A stretch of 64,000 nucleotides of DNA from Thermanaerothrix sp034436175 (GCA_964427505.1 CAYRUO010000004.1:186001-250000), one strand, 5' to 3'; positions 8,038-16,635 are shown, counted from the first letter of the stretch. Translations and numbers: made by a program. The notes: generated by a model not told the origin, from the letters alone.

Positions 8038-8796
8038 ATGCAACCCTATTTGCTCGAGATCAAGGATTTGTGTTTAGCCCGCGAAGGACGGGTGTTGTTG
8101 AATAACGTCAACCTGGCCCTAAAGTCGGGAGAAATCCATGTATTGTTAGGGCTCAACGGTTCGGGCAAGTCCACGCTTGCTTACACGATTATGGGATGCA
8201 GTGGCTACACCCCCGACCGGGGTCAGATCCTCTTTGAGGGGCGTGACATTACGGGGTTAAGCCTCTCAGAGCGGGCGCGTTTGGGCATCACCTTGGCCTG
8301 GCAAGAGCCGGCACGCTTTGAGGGCATCCCGGTAGGTAAATACATCAGTTTAGGGATGAAAGAGCCGGATCGGCAACGCGTATTGGAAGCCCTCGAAGCC
8401 GTTGCCCTTCCCCCAGCCCAGTATGGCTATCGGGCCGTGGACAAGACCCTTTCCGGTGGCGAACGCAAGCGTATCGAATTGGCCGCTGTGTATGCCATGC
8501 GCCCACGCTTGGCCATTTTGGACGAACCCGATTCGGGCATTGACGCCCTTTCATTGACCGACATCGAGCGCCTGATCCGCCGCATGGCCGATGAGGGGTG
8601 CACCATTCTGCTGATCACCCACCGCGATGAATTGGCCGAGATCGGTGATAGCGCCTCCCTCATGTGTCTGGGGAGCATCGCCTTTGTGGGTAATCCTGAG
8701 GAAACACGACGCTTCTATCGTGAGCACTGCCGCTTACACCCCACACCCCCCGAGCCGCTGAACCTTGGTTCCGACTCCAAGGGAGGTCAACCATGA
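8038..8796 (+). CDS. sufC: SufC-type ABC ATPase for Fe-S cluster assembly
   Basis: A 252-residue cytoplasmic ABC ATPase. Motifs in order: Walker A GLNGSGKST (about residues 38-46), Q-loop in ITLAWQEPARFEG with the SufC-typical WQEP run, ABC signature LSGGERKRIEL, Walker B LAILDEPDSGIDAL, and the switch His in LLITHRDEL. The ERKR signature and the DEPDSGID box separate SufC from transport ATPases. It would power conformational change in the partner scaffold during [Fe-S] assembly. The next gene, a SufB/SufD-type protein, starts inside its stop codon (ATGA). No sufS, sufU or sufE is adjacent. The 160 bases upstream hold no promoter I can call with confidence. Confidence 0.92.
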   Translation: MQPYLLEIKDLCLAREGRVLLNNVNLALKSGEIHVLLGLNGSGKSTLAYTIMGCSGYTPDRGQILFEGRDITGLSLSERARLGITLAWQEPARFEGIPVGKYISLGMKEPDRQRVLEALEAVALPPAQYGYRAVDKTLSGGERKRIELAAVYAMRPRLAILDEPDSGIDALSLTDIERLIRRMADEGCTILLITHRDELAEIGDSASLMCLGSIAFVGNPEETRRFYREHCRLHPTPPEPLNLGSDSKGGQP

Positions 8797-9782
8797 CCCA
8801 CATGCCTCGTTTCATCCCACCTTCTGGCGATGTTGCCCCGGCCTGGGCTGGTGAACTCAAGGCCATGATGGACGCCTATCAGCAGGCCGGCGGTGACCCC
8901 AAGGTGCTTGAACTGCCCCAGGTGGCCACTCTGGTCATCTCCGCCAATCAAGTCTTGGTCGCTCATGAAATCCCCGGCGTGCACTTCGAGGCCGAAAGCC
9001 TGCCACATGGCGTCCGCGCCCGTATCTGGGTTGAACCTCATACCCACCTTGCCCAACCCGTCCATCTATGCTTTGGGCTGCTACCGGCGGAGGGGATCCA
9101 AGAGATTCTTGCCGATTATGAGATCGGTGATCATGCCCAGGTGCGCTTCCTGGCCCACTGTTCGTTTCCCAACGCCATCAAAGTAGAGCACCGCATGCAA
9201 GCCCACATCCGGGTGGGACGTCAAGCCAGCCTGACCTACGCTGAAGAGCACTTTCACGGCCCTCACGGCGGTACGGTGGTCATTCCCCAGGCTGAGGTCA
9301 GCGTTGAAGAGGGCGGGCACTTTACCACGACGTTTACTCTGACGCGCGGCCGCGTGGGTGATCTGCGCCTTGATTACCTCGTTCGCGTGGGTGCCTATGG
9401 CGTGACCGAATTGGTCACCAAAGCCTACGGGAAGGGTGAAGATACCATTCACGTGCGCGAGGTGGTCGTGCTGGACGGCCCCGGTGCCCGCGGCTTAACC
9501 CGCACGCGCATTGCCGTCCAAGACCGTGCCCAGAGCCGGGTGGATACCGTCACCGAGGGTAACGCTCCCGGTGCGCGCGGGCACATGGACTGCACCGAGA
9601 TCGTGCGCGGGCAAGCCCAGGCCAGCAATAACCCTCTGGTCATCGTGCGCCACGATCAGGCTCAGGTCACCCACGAGGCCGCTATCGGTACCGTTAACCG
9701 CAAGGAACTGGAAACACTGATGGCGCGCGGCTTGAGTGAGGACGAGGCCGTGGATTTGATCATCCGTGGAATGATGCGGTAG
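8793..9782 (+). CDS. SufB/SufD-family Fe-S scaffold protein (single-scaffold system)
   Basis: A 329-residue protein with the right-handed beta-helix core typical of SufB/SufD. Seen are HGPHGGTVV, GRVDTVTEGNAPGARGHMDC, SNNPLVIVRHDQAQVTHEAA and the C-terminal GLSEDEAVDLIIRGMMR, which matches the helical SufC-binding tail. Cys in GHMDC and Glu in THEAA are candidate ligand residues. It is shorter than SufB (about 470) and lacks a separate partner: only one scaffold gene is present beside sufC. This fits the minimal SufCB-like arrangement described in archaea and deep bacterial lineages. Whether it acts as SufB (cluster holder) is inferred. Confidence 0.85.
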   Translation: MTHMPRFIPPSGDVAPAWAGELKAMMDAYQQAGGDPKVLELPQVATLVISANQVLVAHEIPGVHFEAESLPHGVRARIWVEPHTHLAQPVHLCFGLLPAEGIQEILADYEIGDHAQVRFLAHCSFPNAIKVEHRMQAHIRVGRQASLTYAEEHFHGPHGGTVVIPQAEVSVEEGGHFTTTFTLTRGRVGDLRLDYLVRVGAYGVTELVTKAYGKGEDTIHVREVVVLDGPGARGLTRTRIAVQDRAQSRVDTVTEGNAPGARGHMDCTEIVRGQAQASNNPLVIVRHDQAQVTHEAAIGTVNRKELETLMARGLSEDEAVDLIIRGMMR

Positions 9783-9804
9783 TTCCCAAGCATCATTTCT
9801 CATA

Positions 9805-9840
9805 AAAATTCGAGAAGCCCGGCCAATGCCGGGCTTCTCT
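9805..9840. terminator. Bidirectional rho-independent terminator
   Basis: A perfect 12-base-pair stem (9812-9823 with 9828-9839, loop CAAT) between the convergent SufB-like and PTS IIC genes. On the minus strand it is followed within two bases by five U residues (A run at 9805-9809). On the plus strand only TTTC follows, so the minus-strand operon is the better served. Confidence 0.8.
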
Positions 9841-9864
9841 TTCAGTTCAAGCGGAGAAACGGGT

Positions 9865-11274
9865 TTAGTCACCCGCAGCCGGAGCTTCTGCCGGCGCACC
9901 CGCCGCCACCTCCCAGGCCTTGGTGTTGCGCAGGAAGAAGAAGAACGCCGCAGCCAAGAGCACCAGCAAGACCACCAGCCCCAGCGCGCCCAGACCCTGA
10001 ACGGTGCGGACGAAGAGGAACGGCGGCCACAGGAAACCATCGGCAATGCTGGTAATTTGCACCGCACCCTCGGGCAGTGAGAAGCCGGACGCCACCGCCG
10101 CCGAGGTGAAGAGCGGCGCCATGGAGGTGGCGATGTAGAAGCCAATAGCCAGGGTGATCGTACCGGCGATCACGATGCGCAACACGTTCCCACGCATCAC
10201 CGGCGCCGTCATCGCTACCACGAAGGGGATCACGGCCAGGTCGGCGAAGAGGATCACGCGGTTGCCGGGCAGAATCACGCTGAGCAGAATGGCGATCGGA
10301 ACGAGCACCAGCGCGCTGGCAATCGCCGCCGGGTGACCGATCAGGATGGCGGAGTCGAGTCCAATGTAAAATTCGCGATCCCCACCCGCGCGCTTCTGCA
10401 TGAACTCACGCGCCGATTCGGAGATCGGGATCAAGCCTTCCATCAGGATCGAGACCATGCGCGGCAGCAAGAGCATGACCGCCGCCAGGTTGATGCCCGC
10501 CCCAAGCACCTTCGCCAGGACGGTCACGAAATCGCCGGCATTATAGAAGGCGATGGCACCCAACACCAACCCGATCACCAAGCCCAAGATCACCGGTTCA
10601 CCGAAGACACCCAAGCGTTTGCGGATGGTCTCGGTGTCCCATTCGGCATCGCGCAGACCGGGGATGCGCTCGATCACCCAGTTGGTCGCAATCGCGATCG
10701 GGACAATCGGGGCTGAGGTCAGGTGGGGAATGGAGATGCCGGGCAAGCCGTAGAACTTCTGCACGGCCTTAGCCGTCCAATCGCCCAGGAAGAGCGCCAG
10801 CGCGGCAGCCAGAGCGGCGGCGATCAGGCCATAGAGAAGGTTATTGGTCGCGGCCACGACCAGCGAGCCGATGAAGGCAAAGTGCCAGTAGTTCCATACA
10901 TCCACATCCAGGGTGCGGGTGAGGCGCAACGCCAGCAACACCAGGTTGACTACAATCGTCAGCGGGATAACCCACAAACCCACCGACGAGCCAAAGGCGA
11001 TGGCTGCAGCCGAGGGCCAACCCACATCCACCACATCGCGGGTCACGCCGGTGTTCTTGACGATAGCCTGAGCCACCTCGGTCAGGTTGCTCCACATGAG
11101 ACCGATGACGAGATTGATACCGACGAAAGCCACACCGATGGTCACCGCGGCACGGAAGGCCCGGCCGGGCTTGGCGCCGAGGATCAAGGCCAAAAGAAAG
11201 ATGATGATCGGCAGCATGACGGTAGCGCCAAGCGTATCGAACAACGTCTTAATCGCACTTAATACGGCTTCCAT
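9865..11274 (-). CDS. gatC: PTS transporter subunit IIC, galactitol (GatC) type
   Basis: A 469-residue permease with about a dozen hydrophobic segments, starting with MLPIIIFLLALILGAKPGRA, a GatC-type N-terminus. Further features are FGSSVGLWVIP, YGLPGISIPHLTSAP and the acidic-basic loop RDAEWDTETIRKRLGVFGEP typical of this family. It would carry the sugar or polyol across the membrane while IIB phosphorylates it. It is the last gene of the operon and ends at the 9805-9840 terminator. The AGGAGG ribosome-binding site is four bases before the ATG. The family is clear; galactitol as substrate is not established, and no sugar-phosphate catabolic gene is adjacent. The symbol is by family only. 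Confidence 0.85.
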   Translation of the reverse strand: MEAVLSAIKTLFDTLGATVMLPIIIFLLALILGAKPGRAFRAAVTIGVAFVGINLVIGLMWSNLTEVAQAIVKNTGVTRDVVDVGWPSAAAIAFGSSVGLWVIPLTIVVNLVLLALRLTRTLDVDVWNYWHFAFIGSLVVAATNNLLYGLIAAALAAALALFLGDWTAKAVQKFYGLPGISIPHLTSAPIVPIAIATNWVIERIPGLRDAEWDTETIRKRLGVFGEPVILGLVIGLVLGAIAFYNAGDFVTVLAKVLGAGINLAAVMLLLPRMVSILMEGLIPISESAREFMQKRAGGDREFYIGLDSAILIGHPAAIASALVLVPIAILLSVILPGNRVILFADLAVIPFVVAMTAPVMRGNVLRIVIAGTITLAIGFYIATSMAPLFTSAAVASGFSLPEGAVQITSIADGFLWPPFLFVRTVQGLGALGLVVLLVLLAAAFFFFLRNTKAWEVAAGAPAEAPAAGD

Positions 11275-11337
11275 TTTTGCCTCCTGAGAGGATTGGAATA
11301 ACAGGATAGAGAAAAATGAACGATCAAAATGGGGGAA

Positions 11338-11625
11338 TTACTGTTTTAGAATCTCTTCAATCTGCTTTAGCACCTCCTCCTTTCCGATTCCCGTGAGAAA
11401 CGCCAGGGTCTGGATCACGGGTTTGCCAAGATTCGAAGGCAACGGGGTCGTGGTGACAATCAAATCCGCGTCGGCGGCCAGGCTGGGCACTTCGGTGGCC
11501 TTACACTGCCGGGTGGTGACGTTCAAACCCCGTTTCTTCATTTCCTCTTCAATGGCATGTGCCACGACCGTTGAGGTGGCGATGGCTGTACCGCAGGCGA
11601 CCAAAATCACTTTAGGCTTGCTCAC
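11338..11625 (-). CDS. gatB: PTS subunit IIB, galactitol type
   Basis: A 95-residue cytoplasmic phosphocarrier. Cys11 in ILVACGTAIATST is the phosphorylated cysteine at the end of the first strand and start of the P-loop. The remainder (QCKATEVPSLAADADLIVTT) matches the alternating strand-helix fold of GatB/lactose-type IIB proteins. Length is standard. It takes phosphate from the IIA His and passes it to substrate bound by IIC. It sits between the IIA and IIC genes in a single minus-strand operon, with an AGGAGG ribosome-binding site. Confidence 0.87.
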   Translation of the reverse strand: MSKPKVILVACGTAIATSTVVAHAIEEEMKKRGLNVTTRQCKATEVPSLAADADLIVTTTPLPSNLGKPVIQTLAFLTGIGKEEVLKQIEEILKQ

Positions 11626-11675
11626 GTTTACCTCCTCACAGATCAGGTTTTTAAGGATTTAAGGGGAAGAAAAGG

Positions 11676-12167
11676 TTATGATTGCGCCGTAATCACCGCG
11701 GCAAGCGCCCGGTGTACCGCCTCCAAGGACTGCGCTTGGATCAAATCCTGCACCACTTGCGGATTTTGCAGAACGGTGGCAACTTGTTGCAGCATCTCCA
11801 CTTGGGATTTGGGCTGTTCCAGCGCTAGTAAAAACACCAAACGCACCGGGATGGATTGCGAAGGATCAATCATGTTTTTGAAAACCACCGGTTCAACGAG
11901 CGTTGCCAACCCTACCGCAGGCCGAATGACATGTTCAATGTCCGTATGGGGAATAGCGGCGTTAATGTCGCCCGCCAGTTGCAATCCGGTGGGCAAGCGC
12001 GCTTCCCGCTCCAAGGCTGCCTGCGCAAACGTTTCCCGCACGTAGCCCCCCCGCAGCAGGGCCGCCGCCAAAAGCCGGATCACCTCTTCGGCAGAAGCCG
12101 CCTTGAGGTTGAGGGCAACGGCTTCCGGCACTAATAAGTCTAGCAGATTTAGCGAATTTGAGGCCAC
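11676..12167 (-). CDS. gatA: PTS subunit IIA, fructose/galactitol superfamily
   Basis: A 163-residue soluble phosphocarrier. His74 in INAAIPHTDIEHV is the expected phosphorylation site, matching the AxPH motif of type-2 IIA domains. Preceding features are the helix AEEVIRLLAAALLRGGYV and the stretch EREARLPTGLQLAG. It would accept phosphate from HPr; neither HPr nor enzyme I is encoded nearby. The gene follows the E2 gene by 27 bases in the same operon. Family confidence is high, substrate unknown. Confidence 0.85.
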   Translation of the reverse strand: MASNSLNLLDLLVPEAVALNLKAASAEEVIRLLAAALLRGGYVRETFAQAALEREARLPTGLQLAGDINAAIPHTDIEHVIRPAVGLATLVEPVVFKNMIDPSQSIPVRLVFLLALEQPKSQVEMLQQVATVLQNPQVVQDLIQAQSLEAVHRALAAVITAQS

Positions 12168-12194
12168 ATTCCCTCCACCTAAAATTATTGAGGA

Positions 12195-13598
12195 TTACAC
12201 TACCATCACCTCGGGTTGTTCCAGCGCCTCCCGCAGATCGGCCAGGAAGCGCGCCCCCACTGCCCCATCCACCACGCGGTGATCCGCACACAGCGTAACT
12301 GAGAAAACCGGTCGTACGTGGATTTGCCCCTGCTCATCGGCCACGACTTCGCGCCGTAAGCTACCCACGGCCAATATAGCTACCTGGGGCGGATTGATAA
12401 TCGCAGTAAAACGCTCAACCCCAAACATTCCCAAGTTTGAAATGGTAAAGGTGCCTTCCACCACGTCCTCGGGCTTCAAGCAGTTCTGGCGTGCCCGCTC
12501 GACCACATCATTGATTTCCGTCGCCAGTTGAAGCAAACTTTTTCGCGCCGCATCGCGTACTACCGGGACAATTAAGCCTTCCTCAACGGCCACTGCAATG
12601 CCCAGGTTGACCTGCGCCGGAATGATAATTTGCTCATTTTGAGGGGTAGCCATCAGCCAAGCATTCAGACGGGGGTGCTGTGTCAGCGCCCAGGCACAGG
12701 CACGGGCGATGACCGCCGTCAGGCTGACCTTGGCTTGCCCAGGCTTCAAGCGCTGGTTGGCGCGCGCCCGCAACGCTTCTGCAGCCGTGGCATCCACAGT
12801 GATCTCCAAGTGAATATGGGGGGCATTCTGCGCGCTTTGTTGCATGCGCTGAGCAATCACCTTACGCATGCCGGCCAGCGGAATGACTTCGGCAATCGGC
12901 GTTTGCACACCCAGGGGCTCGCCCGTTGGCGCCGGTGTTACCGGCCTGCTTACCTCGGGTGCCGCTGCGGGCACGGAGGCCACTGCTTGAGCCTGCGCCG
13001 CATAGGTACGACGCACATCCTCCGACTGAACGCGCCCCTGCGGCCCACTGCCCACCACCTGTTTTAAGTCCACGCCTAACTCGCGCGCCAGCCGCCGCGC
13101 CGCCGGCACCGCCCGCACCTTGCCTTCAACCTCCGTTCGGGCTGCCAGGTAGGCTTCGACATCCTTGCGCGTGATTCGCCCTCCCGGCCCGCTCCCCGGC
13201 ACCTGGCTCAAATCCACACCGGCCGCCTCGGCCAAACGCGCCGCCACCGGAGTAGCCCGCGCGCCCTCGGCCTCAACGGGCTGTTCGGCGGCAGTAGCAA
13301 CTGCTGGAGAAGGGGCAATAGAAGACGTGGGTACCGCAGGACTGCCGGGCAGAACCTCACCGGGCTGTAGGATGTAGGCGATCACCTGAGTCACCGGCAC
13401 CACCTCACCCTCGCGGTAGCGGATGCCGGCCAAAATTCCACTCGCCGGTGCCTCCACCTCCATATTAACTTTGTCGGTGGTCACCTCGGCAATCGGCTCG
13501 CCTTGCTCAACCACGTCCCCCTCGTGCTTGAGCCAGCGCACGATTTCTGCCGTCTCTTGGGTAAAGCCGAATTTGGGCATGATCACTTCGTGCGCCAC
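12195..13598 (-). CDS. pdhC: 2-oxo-acid dehydrogenase E2 (dihydrolipoamide acyltransferase) with two subunit-binding domains
   Basis: A 467-residue E2. A single lipoyl domain has its lipoylated Lys at residue 43 (EVTTDKVNMEVEAPASG). Two peripheral-subunit-binding domains follow, one around 114-152 (PGSGPGGRITRKDVEAYL) and one around 160-197 (GSGPQGRVQSEDVRRTY). The catalytic domain ends with FSVTLCADHRVVDGAVG carrying the active-site HxxxDG. It transfers acyl groups from E1 to CoA. Two subunit-binding domains in one E2 is unusual. The acyl specificity (pyruvate, acetoin or branched-chain) cannot be decided. It sits between E1beta and PTS IIA. No E3 gene lies in the operon, so E3 must come from elsewhere. 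Confidence 0.9.
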   Translation of the reverse strand: MAHEVIMPKFGFTQETAEIVRWLKHEGDVVEQGEPIAEVTTDKVNMEVEAPASGILAGIRYREGEVVPVTQVIAYILQPGEVLPGSPAVPTSSIAPSPAVATAAEQPVEAEGARATPVAARLAEAAGVDLSQVPGSGPGGRITRKDVEAYLAARTEVEGKVRAVPAARRLARELGVDLKQVVGSGPQGRVQSEDVRRTYAAQAQAVASVPAAAPEVSRPVTPAPTGEPLGVQTPIAEVIPLAGMRKVIAQRMQQSAQNAPHIHLEITVDATAAEALRARANQRLKPGQAKVSLTAVIARACAWALTQHPRLNAWLMATPQNEQIIIPAQVNLGIAVAVEEGLIVPVVRDAARKSLLQLATEINDVVERARQNCLKPEDVVEGTFTISNLGMFGVERFTAIINPPQVAILAVGSLRREVVADEQGQIHVRPVFSVTLCADHRVVDGAVGARFLADLREALEQPEVMVV

Positions 13599-13607
13599 GC
13601 CTGCCTC

Positions 13608-14594
13608 CTAATAAGCCCCTTTGACCAGTTTGCGGGCCTCTTCAACGATGTTTTCCACCTGGGGCACGGCATGATACTCCAGGGTGCGATTATAGGGAAT
13701 CGGAATATCCAAACCCGCCAGACGGCGCACGGGGGCTTCGAGGTAATCAAAGGCTTCACTTTCGACGATGCGCGCGACGATCTCACCTCCAAAACCGCCC
13801 ATTTTGACTGCCTCATGCACCACCAACGCGCGGCCAGTCTTCTTCACCGAGCGGATGATCGGCTCATCATCCAACGGACGCAGGGTGCGCGGATCAATAA
13901 TCTCAACCTCGATGCCCTCGGCCTGCAACTGCTCGGCGGCCTGCAAGGCTCGCTGCACCATCACCGAGGTCGCCACGATGGTCAGATCTTTGCCCTCACG
14001 CACCACGTGGCTCTGTCCCAGCGGAATGCGATACATCTCTTCGGGCACCGGGCCCTTAACCTTATAGAGCAACTTGTGCTCGACGAAAATGACCGGGTTG
14101 TCATCCTCTATGGCTGCAATTAATAACCCCTTAGCGTCATAGGGGGTGCTGGGCATGACCACCTTTAACCCCGGCACGTGGACAAACCAGTTTTCCAGGC
14201 TCTCGGAATGCTGTGCCGCCGCGCCGGTGCCGGAGCCGCCAGGCATGCGCAAGACAAACGGCACCTTGGCTTTTCCACCGAACATAAAGCGAATCTTAGC
14301 CGCCTGGAGCACCAATTGTTCCATGCTCAGGGTCACGAAATCCATGAACTGGATTTCCCCCACCGGTCGCATACCGGTCAAGGCGGCCCCGATGCATGCC
14401 CCGGCAATCCCGGCTTCTGAGATCGGGGTATCAATGACCCGCTCTTCGCCAAACTGCTGAATCAACCCCGCCGTTGCCCCAAAGGCACCACCGTAAATCC
14501 CAATATCTTCACCGATAAGGAAAACCGTAGGGTCCTCGGCCATCTTCTGGGCGAGGGCTTCGCGAATGGCTTCGACGTACGTGATCTCACGCAT
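13608..14594 (-). CDS. pdhB: 2-oxo-acid dehydrogenase E1 beta subunit
   Basis: A 328-residue transketolase-like subunit. Motifs include REALAQKMAEDPTVFLIGED at the N-terminus, IDTPISEAGIAGACIGAALT, the PYR-domain loop GGSGTGAAAQHSESLENWF, and C-terminal EIIDPRTLRPLDDEPIIRSV with VVHEAVKMGGFGGEI. With E1alpha it forms the thiamine-diphosphate active site for oxidative decarboxylation of a 2-oxo acid. Its start overlaps the end of E1alpha by 8 bases and its stop is 9 bases before the E2 start, so the subunits are made in step. Pyruvate or acetoin is the likeliest substrate. Confidence 0.93.
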   Translation of the reverse strand: MREITYVEAIREALAQKMAEDPTVFLIGEDIGIYGGAFGATAGLIQQFGEERVIDTPISEAGIAGACIGAALTGMRPVGEIQFMDFVTLSMEQLVLQAAKIRFMFGGKAKVPFVLRMPGGSGTGAAAQHSESLENWFVHVPGLKVVMPSTPYDAKGLLIAAIEDDNPVIFVEHKLLYKVKGPVPEEMYRIPLGQSHVVREGKDLTIVATSVMVQRALQAAEQLQAEGIEVEIIDPRTLRPLDDEPIIRSVKKTGRALVVHEAVKMGGFGGEIVARIVESEAFDYLEAPVRRLAGLDIPIPYNRTLEYHAVPQVENIVEEARKLVKGAY

Positions 14595-15600
14595 AGACTC
14601 CCTCGAGAATGGTGCTTACATCCGGTTCTGGGCTGGCCTGAGCAAAGGCCACCGCGGCTTCGATGCGGGCTTTGGCTTCCTCGATATAGCGGTTCAATTC
14701 CTCGTCGCTAAGCCCCAACAGGTTTGCAAAGCGGCGAATCGGATCGCGCTGTTGCCAGAGTTTAACCTCTTCGCGGGTGCGATAGGCCTGACGATCGCTC
14801 TTGGAGTGACCGCGCCAGCGATAGGTCACCGCCTCGACCAAAGTTGGCCCTTGCCCTGCGCGTGCTCGTTCCGCGGCCTGGCGGATGGCGGCATACACTG
14901 CCAGTACGTCATTGCCGTCCACCGTCACACCGGGAATACCATAGGCGCATGCCCGCTGACTGATGCGCTCAATATTGAACGCCTTGGTCACCGGCATGGA
15001 CATAGCGTACTGGTTATTCTCACATAAATAAACCACCGGCAAGTCCCAGATGCTGGCCATGTTGAGCGCCTCGTGGAAAGCACCCTCGTTGGCTGCCCCA
15101 TCCCCGAAGATGGTCAGACAAACCTGCGAGGTGCGGCGCATCTTGATACTCAGCCCAACGCCAACTGAAATGGGCAAGCCGCCCCCAACGATACCGTTGG
15201 CGCCCAAGTTATTCGCTTCCACGTTGGCTATGTGCATAGAGCCACCACGCCCGCGGCAGTAACCGGTTTCCTTACCCAGGAATTCGGCCATCATCAGGTT
15301 AACATCGCTACCCCAGGCCAGGCAGTGACCATGCCCCCGGTGATGATTGAGCAGGTAGTCACCTTTCTGCATGGCGCGGGTAGCCCCTACGGCTACGGCT
15401 TCCTGTCCAATCGAAAGGTGCATTGTCCCATGCACCAGACCACGCGCAAAGAGATCCTCCGCCTTTTCTTCAAAGGCACGGATCAGGCACATGGTCGCCA
15501 ACATATCCAGGGTTTGGGCATGACCCAATTCGGCCAATAACTGCTCATGATCCACAGGAATCATATTTTCAACGGTGATTAGGGTTGGTTGCGTTGTCAT
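14587..15600 (-). CDS. pdhA: 2-oxo-acid dehydrogenase E1 alpha subunit
   Basis: A 337-residue subunit starting at the ATG at 15600 (MTTQPTLITVENMIPVDHEQ), behind GGAGGAAGG. The in-frame extension up to 15654 is basic and unsupported. The thiamine-diphosphate motif runs from FGDGAANEGAFHEALN to CENNQYAMS. The phosphorylation-loop region reads VTYRWRGHSKSDRQAYRT. HLSIGQEAVAVGATRAM near the N-terminus is typical of pyruvate/acetoin-type E1alpha. Its start codon lies inside the 3' end of the SorC regulator gene (32-base overlap), tying enzyme production to regulator translation. Confidence 0.92.
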   Translation of the reverse strand: MTTQPTLITVENMIPVDHEQLLAELGHAQTLDMLATMCLIRAFEEKAEDLFARGLVHGTMHLSIGQEAVAVGATRAMQKGDYLLNHHRGHGHCLAWGSDVNLMMAEFLGKETGYCRGRGGSMHIANVEANNLGANGIVGGGLPISVGVGLSIKMRRTSQVCLTIFGDGAANEGAFHEALNMASIWDLPVVYLCENNQYAMSMPVTKAFNIERISQRACAYGIPGVTVDGNDVLAVYAAIRQAAERARAGQGPTLVEAVTYRWRGHSKSDRQAYRTREEVKLWQQRDPIRRFANLLGLSDEELNRYIEEAKARIEAAVAFAQASPEPDVSTILEGVYA

Positions 15601-16570
15601 ACGATAATGATCCTTCCTCCAAAACACGTAACGCAAACGTCGCCGCGACCTCATCGGTCACCAGGCGGTTGATCAATCCGGAACGGCTGGCAGCAATGAT
15701 CGGCAATGCTTTCGCCTGCCCACCGGCTACCCCAATACGGATGGGCACTTTACGCAGCGTTGCCGCATCAATGCCCAAAATACACCGAGTCAGTGGCGTA
15801 TCCACCAGCGCCCCATCCAGGGTGATGTGAATCGCACACACATCGCCCACGGCGCCTGCCGCGCGCAGATCCTCCAATTGCTCGGTCGTCAGATAGCCGG
15901 CGCGCAACAGGCTGGCATATTCGGGTTCTACCGTCCCCACCCCTACCAGTGCCAAGTCAATGTGGTGAAAATATTGTGTCACCCGCTGGACGTGCGGCGC
16001 TTGCATCAGGGCTTGGCGAGTGGCTTCACTATCCACGATCAGCGGCACCGGTAAGGTCGCATACTGTCCGGTGAGTGCACGCGCCATGCGTCGCGCCAAC
16101 TCAGGTCCGTCAATGTCCGGATTGGGGGTACCCAGCGCTCCGATCATCTGCACCACTCGAATGCCCCGAAAGGAACGCTGTTGCAGGGCGTTGACCGTTT
16201 CGTAAACGGCCGTGCCCCATGACGTGCCCAGGGTCATGTAGTCGTGCAGGTGCGCCTCTAAAAATCGTGCTGCCAGCACCCCCAGGCGGCGCAGCATCTC
16301 GCTGTGCGCCAGCGTGCCCCGCACCATCACCCAGACCTCATCCAAGCCCAAGCGCGTCTGTAACGCTTGTTCAAGATCACGGCGGCGCTGCATGGGGTGG
16401 TTGATGCGAATCTCCACTACGCCCTGCCGCCGCGCCTCGGTCAGCAGGCGCGAGACCATCGAGCGCGAATAGCCGGTGATCTTGGCAATCTGATCTTGGG
16501 TCAGATTGGATTCATAGTACATTTCGGCGATGCGCGCTAAAAGGTCAAGGCGGTCGGCATTTAGCAACAT
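15569..16570 (-). CDS. SorC/DeoR-type sugar-binding transcriptional regulator
   Basis: A 333-residue regulator from the ATG at 16570 (MLLNADRLDLLARIAEMYYE). The longer frame adds 29 hydrophobic residues foreign to the family. The N-terminal helix-turn-helix is LTQDQIAKITGYSRSMVSRLLTEAR. The effector domain follows with LGTSWGTAVYETVNAL, GALGTPNPDIDGPELARRMA, DLALVGVGTVEP and IGVAGGQAKALPIIAAS. SorC proteins bind a phosphorylated sugar and act at their own operon. As first gene of a regulator-dehydrogenase-PTS operon it is the obvious local switch. The palindrome at 16637-16663 is its likely operator. Confidence 0.9.
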   Translation of the reverse strand: MLLNADRLDLLARIAEMYYESNLTQDQIAKITGYSRSMVSRLLTEARRQGVVEIRINHPMQRRRDLEQALQTRLGLDEVWVMVRGTLAHSEMLRRLGVLAARFLEAHLHDYMTLGTSWGTAVYETVNALQQRSFRGIRVVQMIGALGTPNPDIDGPELARRMARALTGQYATLPVPLIVDSEATRQALMQAPHVQRVTQYFHHIDLALVGVGTVEPEYASLLRAGYLTTEQLEDLRAAGAVGDVCAIHITLDGALVDTPLTRCILGIDAATLRKVPIRIGVAGGQAKALPIIAASRSGLINRLVTDEVAATFALRVLEEGSLSYDNATNPNHR

Positions 16571-16607
16571 CTTCACGGCTCGCAGTTCGCAAAAGGGGCT
16601 AATTGTG

Positions 16608-16635
16608 ATTATAAGGACAATCGAAGTGAATGCAA
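16608..16635 (-). promoter_or_regulatory. Promoter of the SorC-dehydrogenase-PTS operon
   Basis: On the minus strand TTGCAT (16635-16630) and a perfect TATAAT (16613-16608) are 16 bases apart. Transcription would start near 16601, about 30 bases before the SorC ATG. Confidence 0.7.

Noticed and set aside
10723..11262. Plus-strand frame of 179 codons opposite the PTS IIC gene
   Set aside because: Rich in Gln/His/Arg with no fold or motif; it is the antisense shadow of a membrane protein gene.
15232..15540. Plus-strand frame opposite E1alpha
   Set aside because: Antisense shadow; the minus frame carries a complete TPP-binding motif.
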